From: UBA10133 sp964528565
Lineage (GTDB): Bacteria > Patescibacteriota > Microgenomatia > UBA1400 > MFAQ01
Direction of reading: 5' to 3'
Assembly (NCBI GenBank): GCA_964528565.1
Contig: CAZGSP010000049.1
Location: 1-21,151 of the forward strand
Length of the DNA: 21,151 nt
Shown: in pieces, positions 13,792 to 20,647 of the stretch
How the letters are laid out: every line of letters starts with the position of its first letter
How positions within the stretch are numbered: position 1 is the stretch's first letter
Position numbers and translations under genes: made by a program
The notes under the pieces: generated by a model
Database searches by the model: none
What the model was told of the DNA's origin: nothing
The model's input: only the letters and a program-made list of their open reading frames with translations

Positions 13792-14352
13792 ATGAAAAAA
13801 ACAGCCTTGATCGTCGGTCTTTGTCTGGTTTTTGTGCTTGGCTCCGTGCTTTCGATGGGCGCCGCCACCCCCGCTTCCGCCTCCTCGGGCTCCTGCCCCG
13901 GACGCCTTGAGGTCGGTCAGTGCCTCACGGACATTCCCGGAATGGTCCGGATCGAAGACGTCCAGATTCCGACCGGCTACTATCGCGAAGTCGACGCGGA
14001 ATGGACGCCTGACCGGTGGCTATTCAAAGTCGCCGTCACCGTTCCCGATCTGCCTGTCCTGTTCTGGGGCATAAACCTCAACAACTTCCATCTCGAGCTT
14101 GTTGGGCTCTTCGTCGATCAAAGACTCCTCGTCGACCCACCGGCAAACGAAGGCGAGTTTTTTGACTCCACCCATGTGTTCGTCAGGCTGGTCTGTGATC
14201 AGCAGGGATCGATGGAGCCGACTCTGACCTTTTCCATCCCCAAGCAGTACGTCACTCTTGCGGACGGCACTTCTTACCACCGGATTCCCCGGGCGGGAGA
14301 GCTGGACGTGATCAATTTCATCGAAGCCATGACCACGGCTTGCCACTACTAG
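13792..14352 (+). CDS. Secreted protein of unknown function (GC-rich, probably acquired)
   Basis: A 186-residue protein with a classical signal peptide (MKKTALIVGLCLVFVLGSVL, cleavage likely after PASA near residue 30). The mature part has four cysteines (SGSCPG, VGQCLT, LVCDQQ, TACHY), suggesting two disulfides, and an apparently beta-rich sequence. No family was recognised. Base composition differs sharply from the neighbours: 46 of 60 bases at 13861-13920 are G or C. Unlike most genes here it has a textbook leader with AAGGAGAGAC before the ATG and an intrinsic terminator 11 bases after its stop. It stands alone between two minus-strand genes. These traits suggest a complete transcription unit gained by transfer. 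Confidence 0.75.
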   Translation: MKKTALIVGLCLVFVLGSVLSMGAATPASASSGSCPGRLEVGQCLTDIPGMVRIEDVQIPTGYYREVDAEWTPDRWLFKVAVTVPDLPVLFWGINLNNFHLELVGLFVDQRLLVDPPANEGEFFDSTHVFVRLVCDQQGSMEPTLTFSIPKQYVTLADGTSYHRIPRAGELDVINFIEAMTTACHY

Positions 14353-14363
14353 CCCCTTCATCT

Positions 14364-14399
14364 GAGGGACAAGATCACACTTGTCCCTCGTTTTTATTT
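14364..14399 (+). terminator. Intrinsic terminator of the secreted-protein gene
   Basis: GAGGGACAAG (14364-14373) pairs perfectly with CTTGTCCCTC (14380-14389) around a 6-base loop, followed by GTTTTTATTT. The downstream arm is also the last codons of cca on the opposite strand. In the minus direction no T run follows, so it works one way only. Confidence 0.85.
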
Positions 14400-15892
14400 G
14401 TCTTGTCTAAGCTCTTTCCGATCTCCTTGATTTTCCCCAGCAAATACTCACGGTTATTTTTCCCGGTATCTTCCAAGACCTCATCAAAAAGCTCTTTAAG
14501 CACTTTTCCGATCACCGGTCCGGGTGCCGCTTTTAAGACCTCCATTACATCCAGTCCATTTACCACCATATCGTTTATTTCCATCGGCTCAAACAATTGC
14601 CCGCCGATTCTTTTTTGCAGTTCCAAAAATCTCCAGCTGGTTGTCTTGGACCCACTGCCTTTGCGGTCGGCGATTCGCAACATGACCATATCATTGATAT
14701 TTTCCTTACCCACCTTTCTGATCAGTCTTCGGATGGCGGCGTCGGTCATTTCCGGTTGATAGGCAAACATATGCCAACGGACCAGAGTTTCGATCTTTTC
14801 TATTTGTTTACGGTTAAACTTGAGTCTTTCCGTGATCTCTTTCACCATTCTCGCCCCAACCACCTCATGGCCATAGAAGGTCACCATTCCTTTCGTGGGT
14901 TGAACAAAGCCACAGTTGACACAGGAGGTCGTTTCCTCGGACAGATCTTGCCTGCCGGCAGGCAGGTCCCGGTACATCTTGCCGCACTTACGGCATTTAA
15001 ATCTCTGACTTCTGGGTTTGCCGATATCATGAACGAACGTGGCAAAACGGATGATCGGATCGGTTGACGGACATTCGGCCAGTGCCTCCAGCATGTGGTC
15101 CAGCACCGTCAATCTGTGGTGTCCTCCTTGTATCACTCCACGCCCCTCAAGTACTTCCGGTAAAAAATGCTCCAAGAGACCGGTGGAAATCAAGAGCCGA
15201 ACCCCGTCGGCCGGATAGTTGGATCCCAGTATCCTCATAAATTCCTCACGGATTCTTTCTTGACTGATTTTCTCCAACAGTTCCGCTTTTTCAGCTATGG
15301 CCGACAGCGTCGTTGCCTCGATCGAGAATCCCAGTTTTGCCGCAAATCTGATCGCTCTCATCATCCGCAAGGCATCTTCCCCAAAACGTTTCCGTGGATC
15401 TCCCACCGCCCGGATCAGCCCGGCTTCAAAGTCTTTCAGCCCATCCACCATATCGATCAGCTCATACTGCCTTGGGTTACTCGCCCCTATCACTATCGCA
15501 TTAATCGTAAAATCTCTTCTGGTCACATCTTCTTCCAAAGTTTTTCCCCAAGAGACATTGTCCGGCCTTCGAAAGTCCGAGTACTCTTTTTCCGATCTAT
15601 ATGTCGTCACTTCATAAAGCTCTTCCGCTCCATTGACCGACACGTTAAAAGAAACCGTCCCAAAATCGTTGTTGTAAAAAGGGCTGTGCATTTTCAGGAC
15701 CTCCAAACTTTGTTCCGGTGTGGCATTTGTCGTCAGGTCACAATTTTCGGGGGACTTGCCCATAATTAAATTCCTTACCCCTCCTCCCACCAAAAAAATC
15801 TCGAATTCGGCCTTAAGATATTCGTCGAATGTTTGTTCCAAAGGTCCGGGGATCAGTGAAATTTCTTCCGGAAGTAGACGCCTTGTATACAC
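14375..15892 (-). CDS. cca: CCA-adding tRNA nucleotidyltransferase with HD domain and zinc-ribbon insert
   Basis: This enzyme adds or repairs the 3' CCA of tRNAs. The 505-residue protein has a class II head: VGGGVRN (35-41), NCDLTT (50-55), TRRDFTINA (124-132), DMVDGLKD (147-154) and GEDALRMMRAIRF (171-183). A C-terminal HD-type domain starts at FVHDIGK (His288, Asp289). The first metal-binding Asp of the usual DxD is Asn50, and the VRD motif reads VRN. Between the HD motif and the next His (YGH, 342) is an insert with two CxxC pairs (Cys300/303 and Cys324/327), a likely zinc ribbon, interrupted by the repeat-encoded LPAGRQ (310-315). The start is GTG 15892, with GATAAG 8 bases upstream. It is divergent from rel. 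Confidence 0.9.
   Translation of the reverse strand: MYTRRLLPEEISLIPGPLEQTFDEYLKAEFEIFLVGGGVRNLIMGKSPENCDLTTNATPEQSLEVLKMHSPFYNNDFGTVSFNVSVNGAEELYEVTTYRSEKEYSDFRRPDNVSWGKTLEEDVTRRDFTINAIVIGASNPRQYELIDMVDGLKDFEAGLIRAVGDPRKRFGEDALRMMRAIRFAAKLGFSIEATTLSAIAEKAELLEKISQERIREEFMRILGSNYPADGVRLLISTGLLEHFLPEVLEGRGVIQGGHHRLTVLDHMLEALAECPSTDPIIRFATFVHDIGKPRSQRFKCRKCGKMYRDLPAGRQDLSEETTSCVNCGFVQPTKGMVTFYGHEVVGARMVKEITERLKFNRKQIEKIETLVRWHMFAYQPEMTDAAIRRLIRKVGKENINDMVMLRIADRKGSGSKTTSWRFLELQKRIGGQLFEPMEINDMVVNGLDVMEVLKAAPGPVIGKVLKELFDEVLEDTGKNNREYLLGKIKEIGKSLDKTNKNEGQV
14949..14964. repeat. 16-base palindrome inserted in frame in cca
   Basis: TGCCTGCCGGCAGGCA is a perfect palindrome, continuing as GG on one side. 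Read in the cca frame it encodes LPAGRQ, a peptide that recurs inside unrelated CPR proteins because of mobile or amplified short palindromes. Only one copy was seen in this window. Confidence 0.65.
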
Positions 15893-15900
15893 GCTTAAAT

Positions 15901-15925
15901 CTTATCACGCTGGATAATGTAGAAT
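15901..15925. promoter_or_regulatory. Overlapping divergent -10 elements of cca and rel
   Basis: On the plus strand TAGAAT (15920-15925) ends 9 bases before the rel GTG at 15935. On the minus strand GATAAG (15906-15901) ends 8 bases before the cca GTG at 15892. Both fit leaderless transcripts. Neither has a good -35, so confidence is modest. Confidence 0.4.
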
Positions 15926-15934
15926 AACCTCCTG

Positions 15935-17422
15935 GTGATTATATTAAAGGACATAATTTCCGAGTTGGAAAGAAACGGTAATCCGGTCGACAAAACACGT
16001 CTCGCCGGAATTTATAAATATGTCCGCAACGCTCACTCCGGTCAGGTGAGACAGACGGGGGACCCTCTCTTTACCCATCCTGTCACGGTGGCCTACTACC
16101 TGGCCTCTTGGGGTTTGGACCAGGTTACCGTTGAGGCCGGTTTACTCCACGAGGTGATTGAAACCTCAAAAGTAACCCTCAAGGATGTGGAATGGGTATT
16201 TGGTGAAGAGTGTGTCCGTTTGATTGACGGTGTCGCCCGTGTCGGTCAGGTCAAGTTACGGGGCAGCCGGGACGAAGAGTTCTTGGAAAATCTGCGCAAA
16301 ATGTTCGTCGCTATGGCTCAGGATATTAGAGTGGTCATTATTCGCTTGGCGGATCGGTTGCACAACATCTCTACTCTCGACGCCGTTCCTTTATCAAAAC
16401 AAAAACGAATTTCTCTGGAAACTCTCGAAGTCTATGCGCCTCTGGCCGACCGACTGGGTATGGGTAAGCTAAAAGGAGATCTGGAAGATCTGGCTTTCCC
16501 CTATGTCTATCCGGAAGAATATGACTGGGTTGTCGGGATCGCCAAACCCCACTTCAAATACTCCGAAGACAACATCGTCGAAACCATCAACCGGGTGAGA
16601 CAACAGCTGGCCAAACATGGTGTCAAGGCCCGGACCGAGTACCGTCTGAAACGAAAATACAGTTTGTTCAAAAAATTGTTAAGACCGGAGATAAATCGGG
16701 ATATTAGCCGGATCCATGATCTCATGGCTCTCCGGATCATCACCGAAGACACCGCCTCTTGTTACTCCATCCTTGGCATTATTCACCAGTACTGGAAACC
16801 GGTTCCTTTTTTGGGGATCTCGGACTTTATTGCCCAGCCAAAACCAAACGGTTATCAATCAATTCATACCAAAGTATTTGATAATCGGGGGAATATCGTG
16901 GAGATTCAAATTCGTTCGGAAGCGATGCATTCTCAGGCGGAATATGGAGCGGCCGCTCATTTTGCCTATACGAATGCCAAACAAAAAGGAGCTACGGACG
17001 AAAAGCTGGAAAAGGGAACTGCTTTTTCCATAACCGAAAAGATGGCCTGGGTCAAACAACTGGCCGACTGGCAGCAACAATTGGTCGGCGTCAAAGAAAC
17101 TCTATCGGATTTTCGGCTTGACGCTCTATCTCATCATATCTATGTTTTTTCCCCCAAAGGTGATGTTTTTGATCTTCCGGAAAACGCTACTCCGGTTGAC
17201 TATGCCTTTAACGTTCATTCCGGTTTAGGTTTTTTCATTCAATCGGCCAAGATAAACGACAAAATAGCTCCTATCGATGCCACCCTCAAGAGTGGGGATG
17301 TGGTGGAGATAATCAAAAGTAAAAACCCCAAAACTCCGAATAAAAATTGGTTGCGTTTTGTGAAAACACACAAAGCCAAATTTGAAATTAAGAAAGCTAT
17401 CGAAGGATCTGCCGGGGTATAA
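15935..17422 (+). CDS. rel: RelA/SpoT-family (p)ppGpp synthetase with altered hydrolase site
   Basis: Rel enzymes make, and often degrade, the alarmone (p)ppGpp. This 495-residue protein has an HD hydrolase domain (about 25-180), a synthetase domain (about 210-370; RIHDLMALRI, NGYQSIHTKVF, VEIQIRSEAMH and AEYGAAAHFAY) and a TGS domain (about 405-470; HIYVFSPKGDVFDLPENATP). The C-terminal helical, zinc-finger and ACT regions of long Rel proteins are missing. In the HD site, Arg39, His48 and the DRLHNISTL block are kept, but the usual HDVIED reads HEVIET (His72 to Thr77), changing one metal ligand and the catalytic acid pair. The synthetase looks intact. Start is GTG 15935; no Shine-Dalgarno. 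Confidence 0.9.
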   Translation: MIILKDIISELERNGNPVDKTRLAGIYKYVRNAHSGQVRQTGDPLFTHPVTVAYYLASWGLDQVTVEAGLLHEVIETSKVTLKDVEWVFGEECVRLIDGVARVGQVKLRGSRDEEFLENLRKMFVAMAQDIRVVIIRLADRLHNISTLDAVPLSKQKRISLETLEVYAPLADRLGMGKLKGDLEDLAFPYVYPEEYDWVVGIAKPHFKYSEDNIVETINRVRQQLAKHGVKARTEYRLKRKYSLFKKLLRPEINRDISRIHDLMALRIITEDTASCYSILGIIHQYWKPVPFLGISDFIAQPKPNGYQSIHTKVFDNRGNIVEIQIRSEAMHSQAEYGAAAHFAYTNAKQKGATDEKLEKGTAFSITEKMAWVKQLADWQQQLVGVKETLSDFRLDALSHHIYVFSPKGDVFDLPENATPVDYAFNVHSGLGFFIQSAKINDKIAPIDATLKSGDVVEIIKSKNPKTPNKNWLRFVKTHKAKFEIKKAIEGSAGV

Positions 17423-17435
17423 AATGTATTAGCCC

Positions 17436-18344
17436 ATGAAAATAAATTTAAAGCCGGCCCATCTTCGCTTATTGGTAAACCTGTTTTCTTTACTGGGCAT
17501 AGGTTTCTTTTTTGTTCTTTCTCCGGTGATCGGGAAAGTTCCGGGCCCGGTCAAGCCCATGGTCAAAGCGGCTTTTGTTTCCGAACCGGTACTACCTTCT
17601 CTTACCGGTGTGCCGGCGCCGGAACTTACCGCTCAAGGAGTTTTCGCCCTGGATCTTGATTCCGGTTCAGTGCTCTTCGACAAAAACCCCCACATCCGGC
17701 TTAAGCCGGCTTCTTTAACCAAGATCATGACCTCTCTGGTCGCCATGGATTATTATCAAGAAGATTCGGTTCTGACGGTGGTGAACGGCGAAGCATCTCT
17801 GGGGAACACCGCCGACTTGTTAAAAGGAGACCGGCTAACCGCTTTGGATGTTCTCTACGCTTTACTCGTACCTTCGGGGAACGACGCCGCCGTCACCCTG
17901 GCCGAGAATTACCCGGGTGGCTATCGGCTTTTTTTGGATAAGATGAATCAGAAAGTAGCCGAACTGGGGTTAAAAAACACTCATTTTGTCAATGTCTCCG
18001 GGGTCGAAAGTCCGGATCACTACACCACTGCTTACGATATCGCGATGATCGCCCGAAACGCTCTTGGCCGCCGGCGTTTTGCTTCCATCGTCTTCACCAA
18101 AGACATTACCATCCAAAGTCTGAAAGGCAACACCTATTCCTTGGCCTCAACCAATATCTTGCTTGGTAAACCGGGTATCTTGGGCGTCAAGACCGGCTGG
18201 ACCCCGGAGTCCGGAGAGTGCTTGGTGATCTTGGCCGAGAGAGACAGTCATCGGATCCTGATCAGTCTGCTGAACAGTAAAGACCGTTTCGGCGAAGGTC
18301 AAAAGTTGGTTGACTGGATCTTCGGAAACTTCACCTGGCAATAA
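17436..18344 (+). CDS. dacA: D-alanyl-D-alanine carboxypeptidase (S11 family, PBP5-like)
   Basis: This penicillin-binding protein removes the terminal D-Ala of peptidoglycan stem peptides outside the membrane. The 302-residue protein has an N-terminal membrane segment (about 12-32) and the three active-site motifs: SLTK (Ser93 nucleophile, Lys96), SGN (147-149) and KTG (252-254). It ends directly after the catalytic domain, lacking the C-terminal beta domain and amphipathic anchor of E. coli PBP5, so the N-terminal helix probably anchors it. It begins 13 bases after rel, with TATAAA (17418-17423) 12 bases before the ATG. By trimming stem peptides it may affect the acceptor sites used by the sortase encoded next door on the other strand. 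Confidence 0.92.
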   Translation: MKINLKPAHLRLLVNLFSLLGIGFFFVLSPVIGKVPGPVKPMVKAAFVSEPVLPSLTGVPAPELTAQGVFALDLDSGSVLFDKNPHIRLKPASLTKIMTSLVAMDYYQEDSVLTVVNGEASLGNTADLLKGDRLTALDVLYALLVPSGNDAAVTLAENYPGGYRLFLDKMNQKVAELGLKNTHFVNVSGVESPDHYTTAYDIAMIARNALGRRRFASIVFTKDITIQSLKGNTYSLASTNILLGKPGILGVKTGWTPESGECLVILAERDSHRILISLLNSKDRFGEGQKLVDWIFGNFTWQ

Positions 18345-18357
18345 ATATTGGAATATT

Positions 18358-18936
18358 TTATTTTTCGATATCGGCAAACACGACCAGCCGTTTGCTATAG
18401 CTTTTTTTATTCTTATCCCAAAATCCGTCACAAGTGATCAGATTCAGATGAGCACTGTCGTTCGCGTTATACACCTCCTCGGCATATCCGGGATCATAGG
18501 TACGGCTTTCACGGACAGTAAAAGAAATAGTTGCTCCCTTGTCGTCTTCGACAAAGAGTTTGTCTCCTTCTTTTAGTCTGTTCAAATTATAAAAGACTCC
18601 GTCTTCTCCATTTTCTCCATTAAAGTGTCCGGCTATTACCGCGCTCCCTTTCTCCCCCGGAAGCGAACCAAGCTTAAACCATCCGACGTCAAGGATATTG
18701 TCGGGAATCTCCATCTCTCCCTTGGGTGAAACACCCAGTTTCCGGATATCGGCCTTGACATCGATTGCGGGTATTATTAGGCGCACCGGTGATCCAATTG
18801 AGGGACTGATTACTTCCGGAACTGAAGGCTCCGGCTTACTATGTGTAACCAGAGAGAGAAAGACGAAGACAAATAGAGGCAGGAAGGCATAGAACAAGAT
18901 GACGAACTTCCATAAGATGTGAGATCTCAATTCCAA
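18358..18936 (-). CDS. Sortase (class D/E-like), second copy
   Basis: A 192-residue compact sortase with an N-terminal anchor (about 9-31) and the catalytic set His104 (AGHFNG), Cys169 (LITCDG) and Arg183 (KRLVVFAD). It shares with the sortase at 7065-7976 the VRL-IPAIDV / VRIKIPTIGV start of the barrel and the GEKGSAVIAGHF / GQIGSAVIGGHF block, but lacks the long tail. The start is TTG 18936, the only initiation codon that keeps the membrane anchor. It lies 2 bases after the stop of the LPDTG protein gene, so translation is probably coupled and that protein is the likely substrate. Confidence 0.9.
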   Translation of the reverse strand: MELRSHILWKFVILFYAFLPLFVFVFLSLVTHSKPEPSVPEVISPSIGSPVRLIIPAIDVKADIRKLGVSPKGEMEIPDNILDVGWFKLGSLPGEKGSAVIAGHFNGENGEDGVFYNLNRLKEGDKLFVEDDKGATISFTVRESRTYDPGYAEEVYNANDSAHLNLITCDGFWDKNKKSYSKRLVVFADIEK

Positions 18937-18938
18937 AA

Positions 18939-20117
18939 TTAAATTTTATTCTTTCCTTGAACAAAGATCAGGAGAGAAGTGGTCCAGAGCAAGAGGGCCG
19001 CCAAGAGGTAGGCCGGCAGGTTATTTCCCTGTGCTCCGGTATCGGGTAGGCGAGGCCCTCCCACGAGCTTTGGCGCTCCGACCAACATAGAGGCCCCATA
19101 GTCACCCTCCCGACACTCATTTCTGGCGGCGATCTGTACCCAAATCGGTTGATTCGCCGGAAGAGAGTTTAGAGTAGTCGAGAATCCCGTCACGTTAGTA
19201 TTGAATAGCCACTCTCCATTGGTAAACCCATATCGGACAATGAATTGGTCTGTTCCGGTATATGGTCCCCAGCTGAGGAAAACACTGTCGGCGTCAATTC
19301 TTCTGGACTCGATTATTTCCGGTGCCGTTACTCCCACCGGTATCGTTGGGCAGGGAGGGTTGGGAGCGGTAGCTTGAGAGGCTAACGTAGTGGAACCAGG
19401 ACTTGAAGTGGAAGCGGCGGGGGTGGTGGTAGCACAGACCGGCGAGGTGATGGTATTACCGGCAAGAGTGACCGTTTGAGCGGCTTGTGCCAGGACCCGG
19501 CCGTTCAAGATAGCCCCGGTATTCAAAGCTGTGGTATCGGCCACATCGGCCGTGACGATATTTCCAACAAATGAAGTGGTTGTGTCGAGCGTTGCGGCGC
19601 TGCCAATTCTCCACCACACGTTACATGGGTCGCTACTGGTAACAGATGAGCCCGGAGATGTAATAAGTGTGGAAACGGTTTTGAAAATCCAAACCCCGGT
19701 TCCGCTAAGAGTAAGATTTCCGGTCAGCAGGAAACTACCGGCCGAACAGTAGACGCCGGGTACCAGTGGAGAGAGCAGGGTTAGGTCCTGCCCGGACGAA
19801 TAATTGTTGGTACAAGTTTGATCGAGGGCGGTAAAAAGACTAACGGTATCTGCTTGGGCCGCTATAGCACTGGCATCATTAGAGTGGATGCCTCCGGTGG
19901 CATTAATCGTTCCGCCGGTGATCGATGTGCCCGGAGAAACACCGACGGCGCCATCGGTAGTGGTAGTGCCGACATTGGTCACCGCCGCACCGCCCAAAAC
20001 GGAGTAAAGACTTGATTCACCGAGAGTTGGTGAAGTAGCCGCATATGTCTCGCGCGTACCGAACAGAAATACCAATGAGAAAATTATTATTGAGGCCAAA
20101 ACTTTTTTCACCTTCAT
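18939..20117 (-). CDS. LPDTG-anchored surface protein: DUF3494 (ice-binding-like) and FnIII domains
   Basis: A 392-residue secreted, wall-anchored protein. A signal peptide (KVLASIIIFSLVFLFG, ending TYAA) is followed by a DUF3494 domain (about 30-235; LGESSLYSVLGGAAVTNVG at its start), a Thr/Ser/Pro linker, an FnIII-like domain (about 265-350), LPDTG at 357-361 and a membrane helix with a lysine tail (GKNKI). It is shorter than the protein at 7960-9558, lacking the Cys-rich and TSP1-like parts, but their FnIII regions are closely alike (SRRIDADSVFLSWGP versus SRRVDADSIYLSWGP). An upstream in-frame start at 20171 would put 18 polar residues before the signal peptide, so ATG 20117 is preferred. 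Confidence 0.9.
   Translation of the reverse strand: MKVKKVLASIIIFSLVFLFGTRETYAATSPTLGESSLYSVLGGAAVTNVGTTTTDGAVGVSPGTSITGGTINATGGIHSNDASAIAAQADTVSLFTALDQTCTNNYSSGQDLTLLSPLVPGVYCSAGSFLLTGNLTLSGTGVWIFKTVSTLITSPGSSVTSSDPCNVWWRIGSAATLDTTTSFVGNIVTADVADTTALNTGAILNGRVLAQAAQTVTLAGNTITSPVCATTTPAASTSSPGSTTLASQATAPNPPCPTIPVGVTAPEIIESRRIDADSVFLSWGPYTGTDQFIVRYGFTNGEWLFNTNVTGFSTTLNSLPANQPIWVQIAARNECREGDYGASMLVGAPKLVGGPRLPDTGAQGNNLPAYLLAALLLWTTSLLIFVQGKNKI
18943..18948 (-). promoter_or_regulatory. Possible internal -10 for the second sortase
   Basis: On the minus strand TAAAAT (18948-18943) ends 6 bases before the TTG at 18936. It lies in the last codons of the LPDTG gene, so it may be chance in AT-rich sequence. 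Co-transcription with the substrate gene is the simpler reading. Confidence 0.3.
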
Positions 20118-20124
20118 ATCCTTT

Positions 20125-20130
20125 TTAGTA
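20125..20130 (-). promoter_or_regulatory. Possible -10 of the second DUF3494 gene
   Basis: On the minus strand TACTAA (20130-20125) ends 7 bases before ATG 20117. An AAAGGA just before the ATG is too close for a normal Shine-Dalgarno. The -35 is weak. Confidence 0.35.
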
Positions 20131-20201
20131 CTAACTATATTCACTCTATACACAAATATATCAAAAATCAAGAGGGGAGTGTATTAAATGTTACACATAG
20201 T

Positions 20202-20244
20202 TGATATACTGAAAGTATTAGAAATTACGTCACCTTGGAGGAGG
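20202..20244 (+). promoter_or_regulatory. Extended -10 promoter and strong Shine-Dalgarno of the second YggT gene
   Basis: TGATATACT (20202-20210) is an extended -10. GGAGGAGG (20237-20244) lies 7 bases before the ATG at 20252. Transcription from about 20217 would give a leader of roughly 35 bases. ATACT/AGTAT (20206-20218) is a small inverted repeat at the start site. Confidence 0.6.
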
Positions 20245-20251
20245 AAAAAAT

Positions 20252-20632
20252 ATGGCCATAATTAGAAGAACGGTAACCACCAGAAGAAACAGCGTCATTA
20301 TTCCGGAGGAGGGAGAAGCTACGGATTCCCAGACGGTAGAGTACCTGATCTATTTCCTGTTCGGGATTCTGGAAATTCTTCTCGCCATTCGCTTGGCTCT
20401 CAAACTGACCGGAGCCAACCCGGCCAGTGCCTTTGTCGGATTTATCTATGATATAACCGGAATTCTGATCCTGCCTTTCGAAGGTATCTTCCGTAGGGGT
20501 TTTACCGAGGGTCTTGAAACCACTTCAATTCTTGAGCCTTCGGCTCTGGTAGCCCTCATCGTCTACTCTCTATTGGCTTGGGGGATCGTCACTCTACTGA
20601 GAATTCTTTCCGGAGAGAGGCAAATGGATTAA
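20252..20632 (+). CDS. YggT family membrane protein (second copy)
   Basis: A 126-residue paralogue of the protein at 12777-13175. It has the same layout: a polar N-terminus rich in basic residues and threonine (RRTVTTRRNSVIIPEEGEAT), then helices around YLIYFLFGILEILLAIRLAL, FVGFIYDITGILILPFEGI and ALVALIVYSLLAWGIVTLL. The GLETTSILEPS loop and ILSGE end match the first copy closely. Here it stands alone with a strong Shine-Dalgarno and an extended -10, while the first copy is inside an operon, so the two are probably expressed under different conditions. Confidence 0.85.
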   Translation: MAIIRRTVTTRRNSVIIPEEGEATDSQTVEYLIYFLFGILEILLAIRLALKLTGANPASAFVGFIYDITGILILPFEGIFRRGFTEGLETTSILEPSALVALIVYSLLAWGIVTLLRILSGERQMD

Positions 20633-20647
20633 CCGTCTCGGCATCAT

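Noticed and set aside
15167..15769. 200-codon open frame on the plus strand opposite cca
   Set aside because: Its translation has no recognisable motif, while the opposite strand encodes all CCA-enzyme motifs.
18345..18375. Hairpin AAATATT/AATATTT between dacA and the second sortase as a terminator
   Set aside because: The stem is all A/T with a 2-base loop, too weak to support as an intrinsic terminator.
20206..20218. ATACT/AGTAT inverted repeat as an operator for YggT
   Set aside because: Only 5 bases per arm, A/T-rich, and no adjacent regulator gene; noted in the promoter entry but not claimed as an operator.
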